Below, piece after piece: positions 53,031 to 59,518 of a stretch of 64,000 bases of DNA (position 1 is its first letter; the number at the start of each line of letters is the position of its first letter). Origin of the DNA: Photobacterium rosenbergii (GTDB lineage: Bacteria; Pseudomonadota; Gammaproteobacteria; Enterobacterales; Vibrionaceae); NCBI RefSeq assembly GCF_003026455.1, contig NZ_PYMB01000015.1, positions 1 to 64,000 on the forward strand, in the 5' to 3' direction. The position numbers and the translations under genes are program-made. The notes beneath the pieces are model-generated. The model saw only the letters and a program-made list of their open reading frames with translations, had not been told where the DNA came from and searched no databases.

Positions 53031-53059
53031 ATCATATTCCTGTTTGGTATATTTTTCAA
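53031..53059 (-). promoter_or_regulatory. sigma-70 promoter of the tetR operon
   Basis: On the minus strand -35 TTGAAA (53059-53054) and -10 TATGAT (53036-53031) are separated by exactly 17 bp. Five of six bases match each consensus. The operator sits just downstream at the start site. Confidence 0.75.
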
Positions 53060-53148
53060 TCAAAAGGTTCTAGCTCACCTGTGAACAAAAGCATTACCCC
53101 TTTCGTAGTAGACAATGACAATCGAGATAAGATGCAAGTGAGGTTCCC

Positions 53149-53463
53149 ATGACTTTCAAACAGATCGGTATTGCAGCGTTAATGATGTCAGCCAGCTCTA
53201 TGACACTGGCCGATATACGCGTCATTGATTCACAAGCAGGTAGTTGGGTTCGCGTCACCGAGCAAGGCCAACCGGCTGCTAACGCACGTGTGAGTGTTAA
53301 CAACAAGTCGAACCGAGGCCGAGTGTTCACGACTAATGAACGGGGTGAAGTCTTTATACCGCTCTACACCAGGCATTCTCAGGTACTTGAGTATTCGGTG
53401 TTAACTGAAAATGGTAACGAGTATTCTGAAACCGCCTTACATACGAAAAGCTCAGACAACTAA
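53149..53463 (+). CDS. small secreted protein, TTR-like beta fold (paralogue A)
   Basis: A 104-residue protein with a signal peptide (M-T-F-K-Q-I-G-I-A-A-L-M-M-S-A-S-S, cleavage after about 21, T-L-A-D). The mature part is about 80 residues, with the pattern S-W-V-R-V-T-E-Q-G-Q-P-A-A-N-A-R-V-S-V and G-E-V-F-I-P-L-Y-T-R. This looks like a transthyretin or carboxypeptidase-regulatory-type beta sandwich. It is paralogous to the 53902 protein. The role is unknown; it is perhaps a periplasmic binding or structural module. Confidence 0.82.
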   Translation: MTFKQIGIAALMMSASSMTLADIRVIDSQAGSWVRVTEQGQPAANARVSVNNKSNRGRVFTTNERGEVFIPLYTRHSQVLEYSVLTENGNEYSETALHTKSSDN

Positions 53464-53468
53464 CACCA

Positions 53469-53502
53469 AGGGAGCCAGTTACCACACATAGCTGGCTCCT
53501 TC
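53469..53502 (+). terminator. intrinsic terminator after paralogue A
   Basis: GGAGCCAG pairs with CTGGCTCC across 13 nt, with a TTCATTT tail. Confidence 0.8.
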
Positions 53503-53611
53503 ATTTCCCCCTTCTTTACATAGCTTTGCATTTCAACCGGTTTCATTGACCTTGGCTAATTTACACTAGGCACTCGGCCTATTTTGCTTAGCTTTTAAAA
53601 CACTATCTAAC

Positions 53612-53884
53612 ATGAAACCTATCCGCCCCAACCTGACCAACTACGACGTTACCCGCTTGCTTGAAAGGCACCTTGCCGATATGGAGAAAAGAATGTGGCG
53701 TAGGATGATCATGATGATTGTTCTGGTCGCCGGTTTATTTTCTGGAGTGAATTACCTTATCTATACTGATCTAAAGCAGTTATCTACCGACGCGATTCGC
53801 TACTCCATCGAAACCAAGCATCACCTTCTTTTGATTGAAAGTGTAATAAGCGAAGAAGGTGAAACCCCAACAATGTCAGGGTAA
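53612..53884 (+). CDS. 90-residue single-pass membrane protein
   Basis: A small protein with a basic amphipathic N-terminus, one hydrophobic helix (about 32-52: M-I-M-M-I-V-L-V-A-G-L-F-S-G-V-N-Y-L) and a short acidic C-terminal tail ending T-M-S-G. It lies between the two secreted paralogues in the same direction, with its stop 17 bp before paralogue B. It is not homologous to them by eye. No family is recognised. Confidence 0.72.
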   Translation: MKPIRPNLTNYDVTRLLERHLADMEKRMWRRMIMMIVLVAGLFSGVNYLIYTDLKQLSTDAIRYSIETKHHLLLIESVISEEGETPTMSG

Positions 53885-53901
53885 GTTGTAGAGAGGTTTA
53901 C

Positions 53902-54213
53902 ATGACATTCAAACAGGCAAGTATCGCAGCACTTATGTTATCTGCAAGTTCACTCGCTTTTGCTGATATCCGAATTATTGACACCCAAGCAGGGAGTTGG
54001 GTAAAAGTAACCGAAAATGGCAAACCGGCCGCCAATGCCAGAGTCAGTGTGAGCAACCCGGCCAACCGAGGAAAAGTGTACAAAACCAATGAGCATGGTG
54101 AAGTCTATATTCCTTTGTATACCCGCACCTCAAGCACTCTCACCTACTCAATACTGACTGAAGAGAGAAATGAGTATACCCGGCGAAGCCTTCATACCAA
54201 TAGTTTCGATTAA
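53902..54213 (+). CDS. small secreted protein, TTR-like beta fold (paralogue B)
   Basis: A 103-residue protein that aligns end to end with paralogue A at 53149: signal M-T-F-K-Q-A-S-I-A-A-L-M-L-S-A-S-S, then D-I-R-I-I-D-T-Q-A-G-S-W-V-K-V-T-E and G-K-P-A-A-N-A-R-V-S-V. About half of the residues are identical by eye. The pair must have arisen by tandem duplication and kept separate terminators. The 17-bp gap to the small membrane gene may mean co-translation. Function unknown. Confidence 0.82.
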   Translation: MTFKQASIAALMLSASSLAFADIRIIDTQAGSWVKVTENGKPAANARVSVSNPANRGKVYKTNEHGEVYIPLYTRTSSTLTYSILTEERNEYTRRSLHTNSFD

Positions 54214-54247
54214 TCAGCTAGTTGAATATCTAATTACTTCAATGAAA

Positions 54248-54271
54248 AAGCCAGCTCATTTGAGCTGGCTT
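54248..54271. terminator. bidirectional terminator between paralogue B and udp
   Basis: AAGCCAGCTCA pairs perfectly with TGAGCTGGCTT across TT. The minus-strand tail TTTTTC makes it strongest for udp. Confidence 0.9.
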
Positions 54272-54300
54272 CTATAAATTGATTTGCTGCTTTTAGCTAA

Positions 54301-55068
54301 TTACTCAGCAAGCATACGACGTGCAGCGTCGACCACAACTTTGATTGAACGCGCTTCTGTTTCTTTCAGGGTCGCATGGTCTGGGATCTCTTTCTGGGTA
54401 CGGTTGATGATAACACCCGCCACACAGCCAGCACGTAGACCAGAGCTTGCACACATAGTTAGCAGTGTCGCTGACTCCATCTCGAAGTTCAGAACGCCCA
54501 TTTCCTGCCACTCTTTCATCGAGCCCTGGAAACGACGAACTACGCGGCCAGAGAATGTGTCGTAGCGCTCTTGACCTGGGTAGAAGGTATCGCTTGAAGC
54601 CGTAACACCAGTGTGCACTTTCGCACCATCAGCATCACAGGCGGCTTTCATTGCTGTAGCAACATCAAAGTCAGCCACGGCTGGGAATTCCATTGGCGCA
54701 AAGTGCAGGCTCGCACCGTCTAGTCGTACAGAACCGGTAGAAACGATCATGTCACCAACATTGATGTGCGGCTGGATAGCACCCGTTGTACCTACGCGAA
54801 GGAAAGTGCGTACACCCAACTGAGCCAACTCTTCAACGGCAATTGAAGTAGATGGGCCACCGATACCAGTAGAACAAACAACAACAGACTTACCATCTAA
54901 TTTCGCACGGTACACCGTGTATTCACGGGAGCTTGCTAGGAACTCAGGGTTATCCATTAGGTTAGCGATTTTTTCAACACGTGCTGGATCGCCAGGAATA
55001 ATGGCAAGCTCCGCACCGTTAAGATCTGCTTTGTTCACACCCAAATGGAATACTGCGTTGTCAGACAT
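54301..55068 (-). CDS. udp: uridine phosphorylase
   Basis: A 255-residue nucleoside phosphorylase (E. coli Udp 253). It splits uridine with phosphate to uracil and ribose-1-phosphate. Blocks are I-I-P-G-D-P-A-R-V (phosphate site), C-S-T-G-I-G-G-P-S, R-V-G-T-T-G-A-I and the substrate-recognition F-E-M-E-S-A-T. I chose the ATG at 55068 with AAAGGA 8 nt upstream. Control by cyclic AMP-CRP, and probably by CytR as in E. coli, is indicated by two CRP-like sites 53 bp apart upstream. A long hairpin lies in the leader. Confidence 0.96.
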   Translation of the reverse strand: MSDNAVFHLGVNKADLNGAELAIIPGDPARVEKIANLMDNPEFLASSREYTVYRAKLDGKSVVVCSTGIGGPSTSIAVEELAQLGVRTFLRVGTTGAIQPHINVGDMIVSTGSVRLDGASLHFAPMEFPAVADFDVATAMKAACDADGAKVHTGVTASSDTFYPGQERYDTFSGRVVRRFQGSMKEWQEMGVLNFEMESATLLTMCASSGLRAGCVAGVIINRTQKEIPDHATLKETEARSIKVVVDAARRMLAE

Positions 55069-55130
55069 AATCATATCCTTTCTATTGTTGCCGCCTGATA
55101 GGGAAATAGAGGCCAGCGGCTGATTCATTT

Positions 55131-55206
55131 TGTTTATACCCAAATGGCTTCAACAGGAAGACGCCAGCGTTAAAGTAACTCTCTGGTAATCATTTGGGTA
55201 TAAACA
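55131..55206 (-). repeat. 16-bp perfect inverted repeat in the udp leader
   Basis: TGTTTATACCCAAATG (55131-55146) is repeated inverted at 55191-55206, with 44 nt between. The sequence resembles the interspersed hairpin repeats common in Vibrionaceae genomes. It lies in the untranslated leader of udp, 63 bp before the ATG. Confidence 0.85.
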
Positions 55207-55241
55207 GTTTCTGCATAACTGTGCTCGTAAAACACTTAATT

Positions 55242-55247
55242 ACGATA
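55242..55247 (-). promoter_or_regulatory. predicted udp -10 element
   Basis: The minus strand reads TATCGT (4 of 6 bases of TATAAT). With the near CRP site centred at 55276.5 at -41.5, the start falls at about 55235. The geometry fits class II CRP activation. Confidence 0.4.
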
Positions 55248-55268
55248 GCTGATTAAAATCAGCATTTG

Positions 55269-55284
55269 AGTGATCACAGTCACA
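55269..55284. promoter_or_regulatory. CRP-type site 1 upstream of udp
   Basis: AGTGATCACAGTCACA matches TGTGAN6TCACA at 9 of 10 bases. The centre is 41 bp upstream of the predicted start. Confidence 0.72.
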
Positions 55285-55321
55285 GTAAACAAAATCCAAC
55301 GATTTTCACGTTACATAAATT

Positions 55322-55337
55322 TGTGATATTAATCACT
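55322..55337. promoter_or_regulatory. CRP-type site 2 upstream of udp
   Basis: TGTGATATTAATCACT matches TGTGAN6TCACA at 9 of 10 bases. The centres of sites 1 and 2 are 53 bp apart, as in the E. coli deoP2-type CytR promoters. Confidence 0.75.
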
Positions 55338-55464
55338 AAAAATCGTTTGCGCGTGCGGTTTATCACACTATTTTTTCTTATTGAGTTAAACGATAATAGC
55401 CGCTTATTTTTTCAATAATCCTGCACTGCCAAGTCAGTATAGTTAACTGCAAGGACGTTAATTA

Positions 55465-56088
55465 ATGATCGACTTCGCCATTTTGGCTGTATTTATTCCC
55501 ACTTTCTTTTTTGTCTCTGTTACGCCCGGCATGTGCATGACGCTATCAATGACTCTCGGGATGACGATTGGGGTTCGCAGAAGCCTGCCGATGATGTGGG
55601 GGGAATTGATTGGTGTGGCGCTAGTGTCCATCGCTTCAGTGATTGGTGTAGCCGCGATTATGCTGAACTACCCAGCTATCTTTTTGTTCCTAAAGTATGT
55701 TGGTGGTGGTTACTTGTTCTGGCTTGGTATTCAGATGTGGCGCTCCCGTGGCAAGTTGGCCATTCCGGATAATCTCGATGAAGAGGTCGATACTTCCCCA
55801 ATAGGGCTGGCGATGCAAGGGTTTGTGACTGCCATTGCCAACCCGAAAGGCTGGGCATTTATGATTTCGCTCCTGCCTCCTTTCATCAATACCGATAATG
55901 CTCTAGTGCCGCAACTATCAGTGCTGATCACCATTATCCTTATCACCGAGTTTAGCTGCCTGCTGCTTTATGCAAGTGGTGGCAGTACATTGCGCCGTTT
56001 CCTACAACAGCGCGGCAATGTCCAGATGCTAAACCGTATTGCCGGCTCCTTGATGATGGGGGTTGGGGTATGGTTAGCGGCAGGGTAA
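55465..56088 (+). CDS. LysE-family exporter
   Basis: A 207-residue, six-helix LysE/RhtB-type exporter with the N-terminal block P-T-F-F-F-V-S-V-T-P-G-M-C-M-T-L and the central N-P-K-G-W-A-F-M-I-S. It probably exports an amino acid or related metabolite. It is divergent from udp across a shared 396-bp region. The two CRP-like sites lie 128-196 bp from its start, so some cross-control cannot be excluded. The sequence is distinct from the 34169 LysE. Confidence 0.92.
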   Translation: MIDFAILAVFIPTFFFVSVTPGMCMTLSMTLGMTIGVRRSLPMMWGELIGVALVSIASVIGVAAIMLNYPAIFLFLKYVGGGYLFWLGIQMWRSRGKLAIPDNLDEEVDTSPIGLAMQGFVTAIANPKGWAFMISLLPPFINTDNALVPQLSVLITIILITEFSCLLLYASGGSTLRRFLQQRGNVQMLNRIAGSLMMGVGVWLAAG

Positions 56089-56115
56089 AAAGTTGAGAAG
56101 ATCCGAGGTGGGCGA

Positions 56116-56850
56116 CTATCGCCCACCTGCCAAATCTATATATGAGCCAGTCACATAAGACGCCTCATCAGACAACAGCCATGCAATAGCATTGGCGACC
56201 TCTTCTGGTGTCCCGCCTCGTTGCAAAGGAATATTCGGTGCCAAACGCTCAACTCGGCCCGGCTCTCCCCCATCAGCATGCATCTCGGTATGGATAAAAC
56301 CCGGTCTAACGCCATTGACCCGAATACCCTGGCCCGCCACTTCAAGTGACAACCCTTTTGTCATTGCGTCCATCGCACCTTTGCTGGCCGCATAATCAAT
56401 ATATTCAAATGGTGCACCGGTTCTGGCAGCAGCAGATGAAACATTGACGATTGCTCCGCCATCGGTGAACCTTTTTATTGCTTCCCGGCAGCATAAAAAG
56501 CAACTGGTAACATTGGCCACCATCATTTTGTTGAAACGCTCCACATCCATATCCACCAGTTTTGACTGGGGAAGTAATATTGCAGCGTTATTTACAAGGT
56601 AGTTCGCCCTACCAAACTGCCTTTCTGTTGCCTCAAACAAGGCAATGACCTCTTGCTCATCACTAACATCCGCCCTAAAGGCAAAGGCTTTCCCTCCCCT
56701 TTGCGAAATAATGTTTACTATTTCATCAGCCCTTTGTTGATTTGCCACATAATTCACGCAAACCGAGTATCCCTCTGCGGCTAACTTGATTGCTGTTGCC
56801 GCACCAATTCCCCGGCTAGAGCCTGTAACAATCGCGACTTTATTTTCCAT
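56116..56850 (-). CDS. SDR-family oxidoreductase
   Basis: A 244-residue classical short-chain dehydrogenase. The NAD(P) motif T-G-S-S-R-G-I-G (about 9-16) is followed by N-N-A-A, the catalytic Ser in N-V-S-S-A-A-A and Y-A-A-S-K-G-A (the Y-x-x-x-K pair, about 152-156). It resembles YgfF-type and glucose/3-oxoacyl reductase annotations. The substrate is unknown. It is upstream of nothing on the same strand except the GNAT gene, 49 bp away. Confidence 0.92.
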   Translation of the reverse strand: MENKVAIVTGSSRGIGAATAIKLAAEGYSVCVNYVANQQRADEIVNIISQRGGKAFAFRADVSDEQEVIALFEATERQFGRANYLVNNAAILLPQSKLVDMDVERFNKMMVANVTSCFLCCREAIKRFTDGGAIVNVSSAAARTGAPFEYIDYAASKGAMDAMTKGLSLEVAGQGIRVNGVRPGFIHTEMHADGGEPGRVERLAPNIPLQRGGTPEEVANAIAWLLSDEASYVTGSYIDLAGGR

Positions 56851-56898
56851 CAGGCTTCCCTTTTACTAACTTGTTATTTTATTTTTCCGGCTGGAAAA

Positions 56899-57669
56899 CT
56901 ATTTTTGTGGGTGGAAAGCATAGGGCGTTGTGGTTGAAACAAACACAAAGCCTTGCTTTTCAACAATCGGCCTGCTCATATCAGAAGCATCAATAATTAA
57001 GTACTGTTTGCCCCTCAATTTGGCTTCATTGATTCGCTTGTTGAGCAACAACGAATAATGCCCCCTTCCCCGGTATTCAGCAATAGTACTGCCTCCCCAG
57101 ATCCCCGCAAACGGGCTGTCTCCGTTAAACATTATCCATGCCGAGGTTACCGGTTTGCCGCCGTCATACACCACGTAGATAGAAATATCGTCCGGGGTTT
57201 GGGTCTTCATATTGAGCAAATGGGCATATTGCCAATCGTAATTTCCGCCCCAGACTTGCTCCTGAACACTGACTGCATCGCGGATCCCTTTGGCGTCGGT
57301 GACTTCAACTATTAAGCTGTCATCAACCTCTCGTTCAGAAGTTGTTGAAAGATCTAAAGCCATAAATGATTCCGGCTCTTCTTGTTCAAAGCCAAAACTC
57401 AATAGCAGTTCACCGATATTCTGCGGAACATCTGTACAATATGTCTTCCACTCAAATGCTTTCCCCAATTGAGAAAAATATGCGACTTCCCGTTCAATCG
57501 CCGCCTTAGCAGGTTGCTCGTCGAGGGAATAGTAAGAGATATAACTCCCTTGGGGGTTATCTGAAACGAATTTAATCAGGCCATCCGTATCAATGACTTT
57601 TCCATCAATGTCATTGATAACTTTTCTTTCATGCTCGTTGTAAGCATGCATCACGTCCGTTGTATTCAT
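56899..57669 (-). CDS. GNAT-family acetyltransferase
   Basis: A 256-residue protein. The C-terminal half (about 115-256) is a GNAT fold with acetyl-CoA binding motif Y-R-G-R-G-H-Y-S-L-L-L (R-x-x-G-x-G/A type). The N-terminal half is divergent and may be a second, degenerate GNAT-like domain. Such twin-domain proteins acetylate amines on small molecules or proteins in the cytoplasm. The acceptor is unknown. It is 49 bp upstream of the SDR gene on the same strand. Confidence 0.85.
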   Translation of the reverse strand: MNTTDVMHAYNEHERKVINDIDGKVIDTDGLIKFVSDNPQGSYISYYSLDEQPAKAAIEREVAYFSQLGKAFEWKTYCTDVPQNIGELLLSFGFEQEEPESFMALDLSTTSEREVDDSLIVEVTDAKGIRDAVSVQEQVWGGNYDWQYAHLLNMKTQTPDDISIYVVYDGGKPVTSAWIMFNGDSPFAGIWGGSTIAEYRGRGHYSLLLNKRINEAKLRGKQYLIIDASDMSRPIVEKQGFVFVSTTTPYAFHPQK

Positions 57670-57847
57670 GTAGTCCTTATCTATTTATAAATGCTGAAAA
57701 TATTAGTCTTTCAGCTTGGTTTTATCATAACAGCCAAACATTCTCCCTCCTACTTAACCATTGACAGTCATCTTGGGCAAACTATAACATACATACAAAA
57801 TACAACTTAATAAATAAATCTCATTTCATCATTTGGAGTTAAATCTT

Positions 57848-58024
57848 ATGGCTATTTCTTTTACCAAGATTTTCAAAAAATCGGACAACAATACCGAAGA
57901 TAAGAAGTTGGTTGAGCAACCTAATTCTGTTGAAGCACAGGCAGAGAAAGAAGGAAGTACCGAACAAGAAAAAACCACAAAAAAACACGGAGAGCCCGGG
58001 TTCTGCTGTGGTTCTTGTTCATAA
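57848..58024 (+). CDS. CCGSCS-motif small protein
   Basis: A 58-residue protein ending in the exact C-terminal motif C-C-G-S-C-S. It begins M-A-I-S-F-T-K-I-F-K-K-S and has a highly charged, Glu/Lys-rich middle (about 12-48), then G-F. The motif is the hallmark of the TIGR04101 family, named from memory, which is found in Vibrionaceae and has no known function. The ATG at 57848 has GGAG 9 nt upstream; an earlier ATG at 57833 adds five residues. Three cysteines in the last six residues point to metal binding, disulfide formation or lipid or peptide modification. The convergent gene encodes a CPBP protease. Confidence 0.85.
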   Translation: MAISFTKIFKKSDNNTEDKKLVEQPNSVEAQAEKEGSTEQEKTTKKHGEPGFCCGSCS

Positions 58025-58077
58025 CAGCAAAGGGGTATTTCAATGATTCATTCAGGAGAAAGAGATACCCCATATTA

Positions 58078-58602
58078 CTAAGCGACTTCACCTAACAAGT
58101 TTCTGCCACCGAATATAAAAACCCAACACACGACAGTTAGCCAGTGAACAACAACACATGGCCAGAGGGAGTGCGTCTTGATATATAGGTAGCCACAGGT
58201 CACACCTAGCACCATAACGATCAGAAGAAATCGTAGATCATAAAAAAATAGCTGAGCGGATGTATTGAACAGAAAAGCATTGAATGGATGCCAAAGTACA
58301 AAAATAACCGAGCTTCCGAGAATGTAGAGCCATTGCTGCCTAGTCGATTGGCTAAACACCTTACGAGGGATCAATAAGCCACGAAAGATTCCTTCTTCTA
58401 GCAAGGAAGGAAAAATAACCATGGTAAGAATAAGAAAGTAAGCATTGGGGTACTTCACAGGTGCAAATGTAAAAAGGCCAGAGGATAAGCCAAAGCCTAC
58501 GGCAAAAGCACTAAAGCCAAGCGCAGCAGCGATTCCTAGTTTGAGTCCATGCCTTGGGAACGACAACAGCCCTAAATATAAGTCCTTAACCACCATTGCC
58601 AT
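58078..58602 (-). CDS. CPBP-family (CAAX-type) intramembrane metalloprotease
   Basis: A 174-residue membrane protein with several helices and the CPBP motifs: E69-E70-x-x-x-R74 (L-L-E-E-G-I-F-R), F101-x-x-x-H105 and H153 in V-V-H-W-L. These positions correspond to the Glu/His metal ligands of Rce1-type proteases. The family includes peptide-maturation and immunity proteins of bacteriocin clusters. It is convergent with the CCGSCS gene, 53 bp from stop to stop, and may process a cysteine-ending peptide. The start is two bases after the ABM gene stop, suggesting coupling. Confidence 0.87.
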   Translation of the reverse strand: MAMVVKDLYLGLLSFPRHGLKLGIAAALGFSAFAVGFGLSSGLFTFAPVKYPNAYFLILTMVIFPSLLEEGIFRGLLIPRKVFSQSTRQQWLYILGSSVIFVLWHPFNAFLFNTSAQLFFYDLRFLLIVMVLGVTCGYLYIKTHSLWPCVVVHWLTVVCWVFIFGGRNLLGEVA

Positions 58603-58603
58603 C

Positions 58604-58903
58604 CTATATATTTTGAAAGCTATACTGCCTTTTCACTTCAACCACTTGAACAGTGTAAGACTGATACCATTTCTCGCGGCCTAACTGTTGGGCTACTGCA
58701 TGCTGGCTGTCTTGGTGCCAACGTTGAATATCTTCCTCCGTTTCCCAGTAGGAGATAGCAATTTCCTGATCGCCTTCAGTGACCGCGATAAAATCTAAGC
58801 AGCCATATTTGCCAAAAGCCAGTTCGCGCATCACTGCGACCATTTCTGAGTACTGTGCATCCTGATGGCCCGTTTTGGCCCTGAAAATAACCGCAAACAT
58901 CAT
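58604..58903 (-). CDS. antibiotic-biosynthesis-monooxygenase-fold protein
   Basis: A 99-residue ferredoxin-like dimeric alpha/beta barrel of the ABM family. It starts M-M-F-A-V-I-F-R-A-K and has S-Y-W-E-T-E-E-D-I-Q-R-W-H. Members are small oxygenases or haem/ligand-binding proteins; most are of unknown substrate. It is upstream of the CPBP gene, coupled by a 1-bp gap. This operon order (ICMT-like, ABM, CPBP) is worth testing across genomes. Confidence 0.9.
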   Translation of the reverse strand: MMFAVIFRAKTGHQDAQYSEMVAVMRELAFGKYGCLDFIAVTEGDQEIAISYWETEEDIQRWHQDSQHAVAQQLGREKWYQSYTVQVVEVKRQYSFQNI

Positions 58904-58939
58904 CCATCCCTTGGAAAACCATTAAAAAAGCATTCCTTA

Positions 58940-59389
58940 CTAAACCCAGCGCCTAACCTGCTGACAATATTGGTGATACTCTGAGCCGAATAAACCTGCC
59001 AATAAGCGCTCCTCCGGCAATATCTGAAATTTAGTCAGATAGCTCACAAACCCCATTACCACCAGCACAGCCAAAACAACTTTACCCACAATAAATCCAA
59101 TACCGAGTAGAGCTAGTGCCATCGCTAAGTACATCGGATTTCTTGAATAACCAAAGACACCTGATGTCACGAGTGTATTCACGTTATCAAAACTGTAAGG
59201 GTTAACCGTCGTTTTTGCCCGCTTGAAGGTCATTGTTGCCAACAATGCTATCGCCATTGCGATGGCAACGAGCAGGACACCCACCAAGAAACCCTCATTA
59301 TCCAATCTGATCGGAAAATCAGCCGGCAATATAATCGCAGCAGCGAAGATGTTAAACAGTATTAAAGGGGGGACCTTTAACTCGAGCAT
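58940..59389 (-). CDS. isoprenylcysteine-carboxyl-methyltransferase-like membrane protein
   Basis: A 149-residue membrane protein with four hydrophobic helices. The C-terminal signature G-x-x-x-Y-S-R-N-P-M-Y-L (about 86-96) and the late Pro-Glu-Glu-R-L (about 125-130) match the ICMT/PEMT methyltransferase superfamily, where they form the S-adenosylmethionine site. Eukaryotic ICMT methylates a prenylated C-terminal cysteine. Bacterial members have diverse roles. The ATG at 59389 has AAGGAGAGAG upstream. The substrate is unknown. Confidence 0.87.
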   Translation of the reverse strand: MLELKVPPLILFNIFAAAIILPADFPIRLDNEGFLVGVLLVAIAMAIALLATMTFKRAKTTVNPYSFDNVNTLVTSGVFGYSRNPMYLAMALALLGIGFIVGKVVLAVLVVMGFVSYLTKFQILPEERLLAGLFGSEYHQYCQQVRRWV

Positions 59390-59518
59390 GGCTCTCTCCT
59401 TGGCCAAAATGAAATGAGATATTGTATCCTTTAGGCAACAATATAACGTCAGGTCCCCTTACGTGACTAGGCTTTTCTAACACATGATAGTCTCACCTAC
59501 CCGCATGGTTTTTTCATC

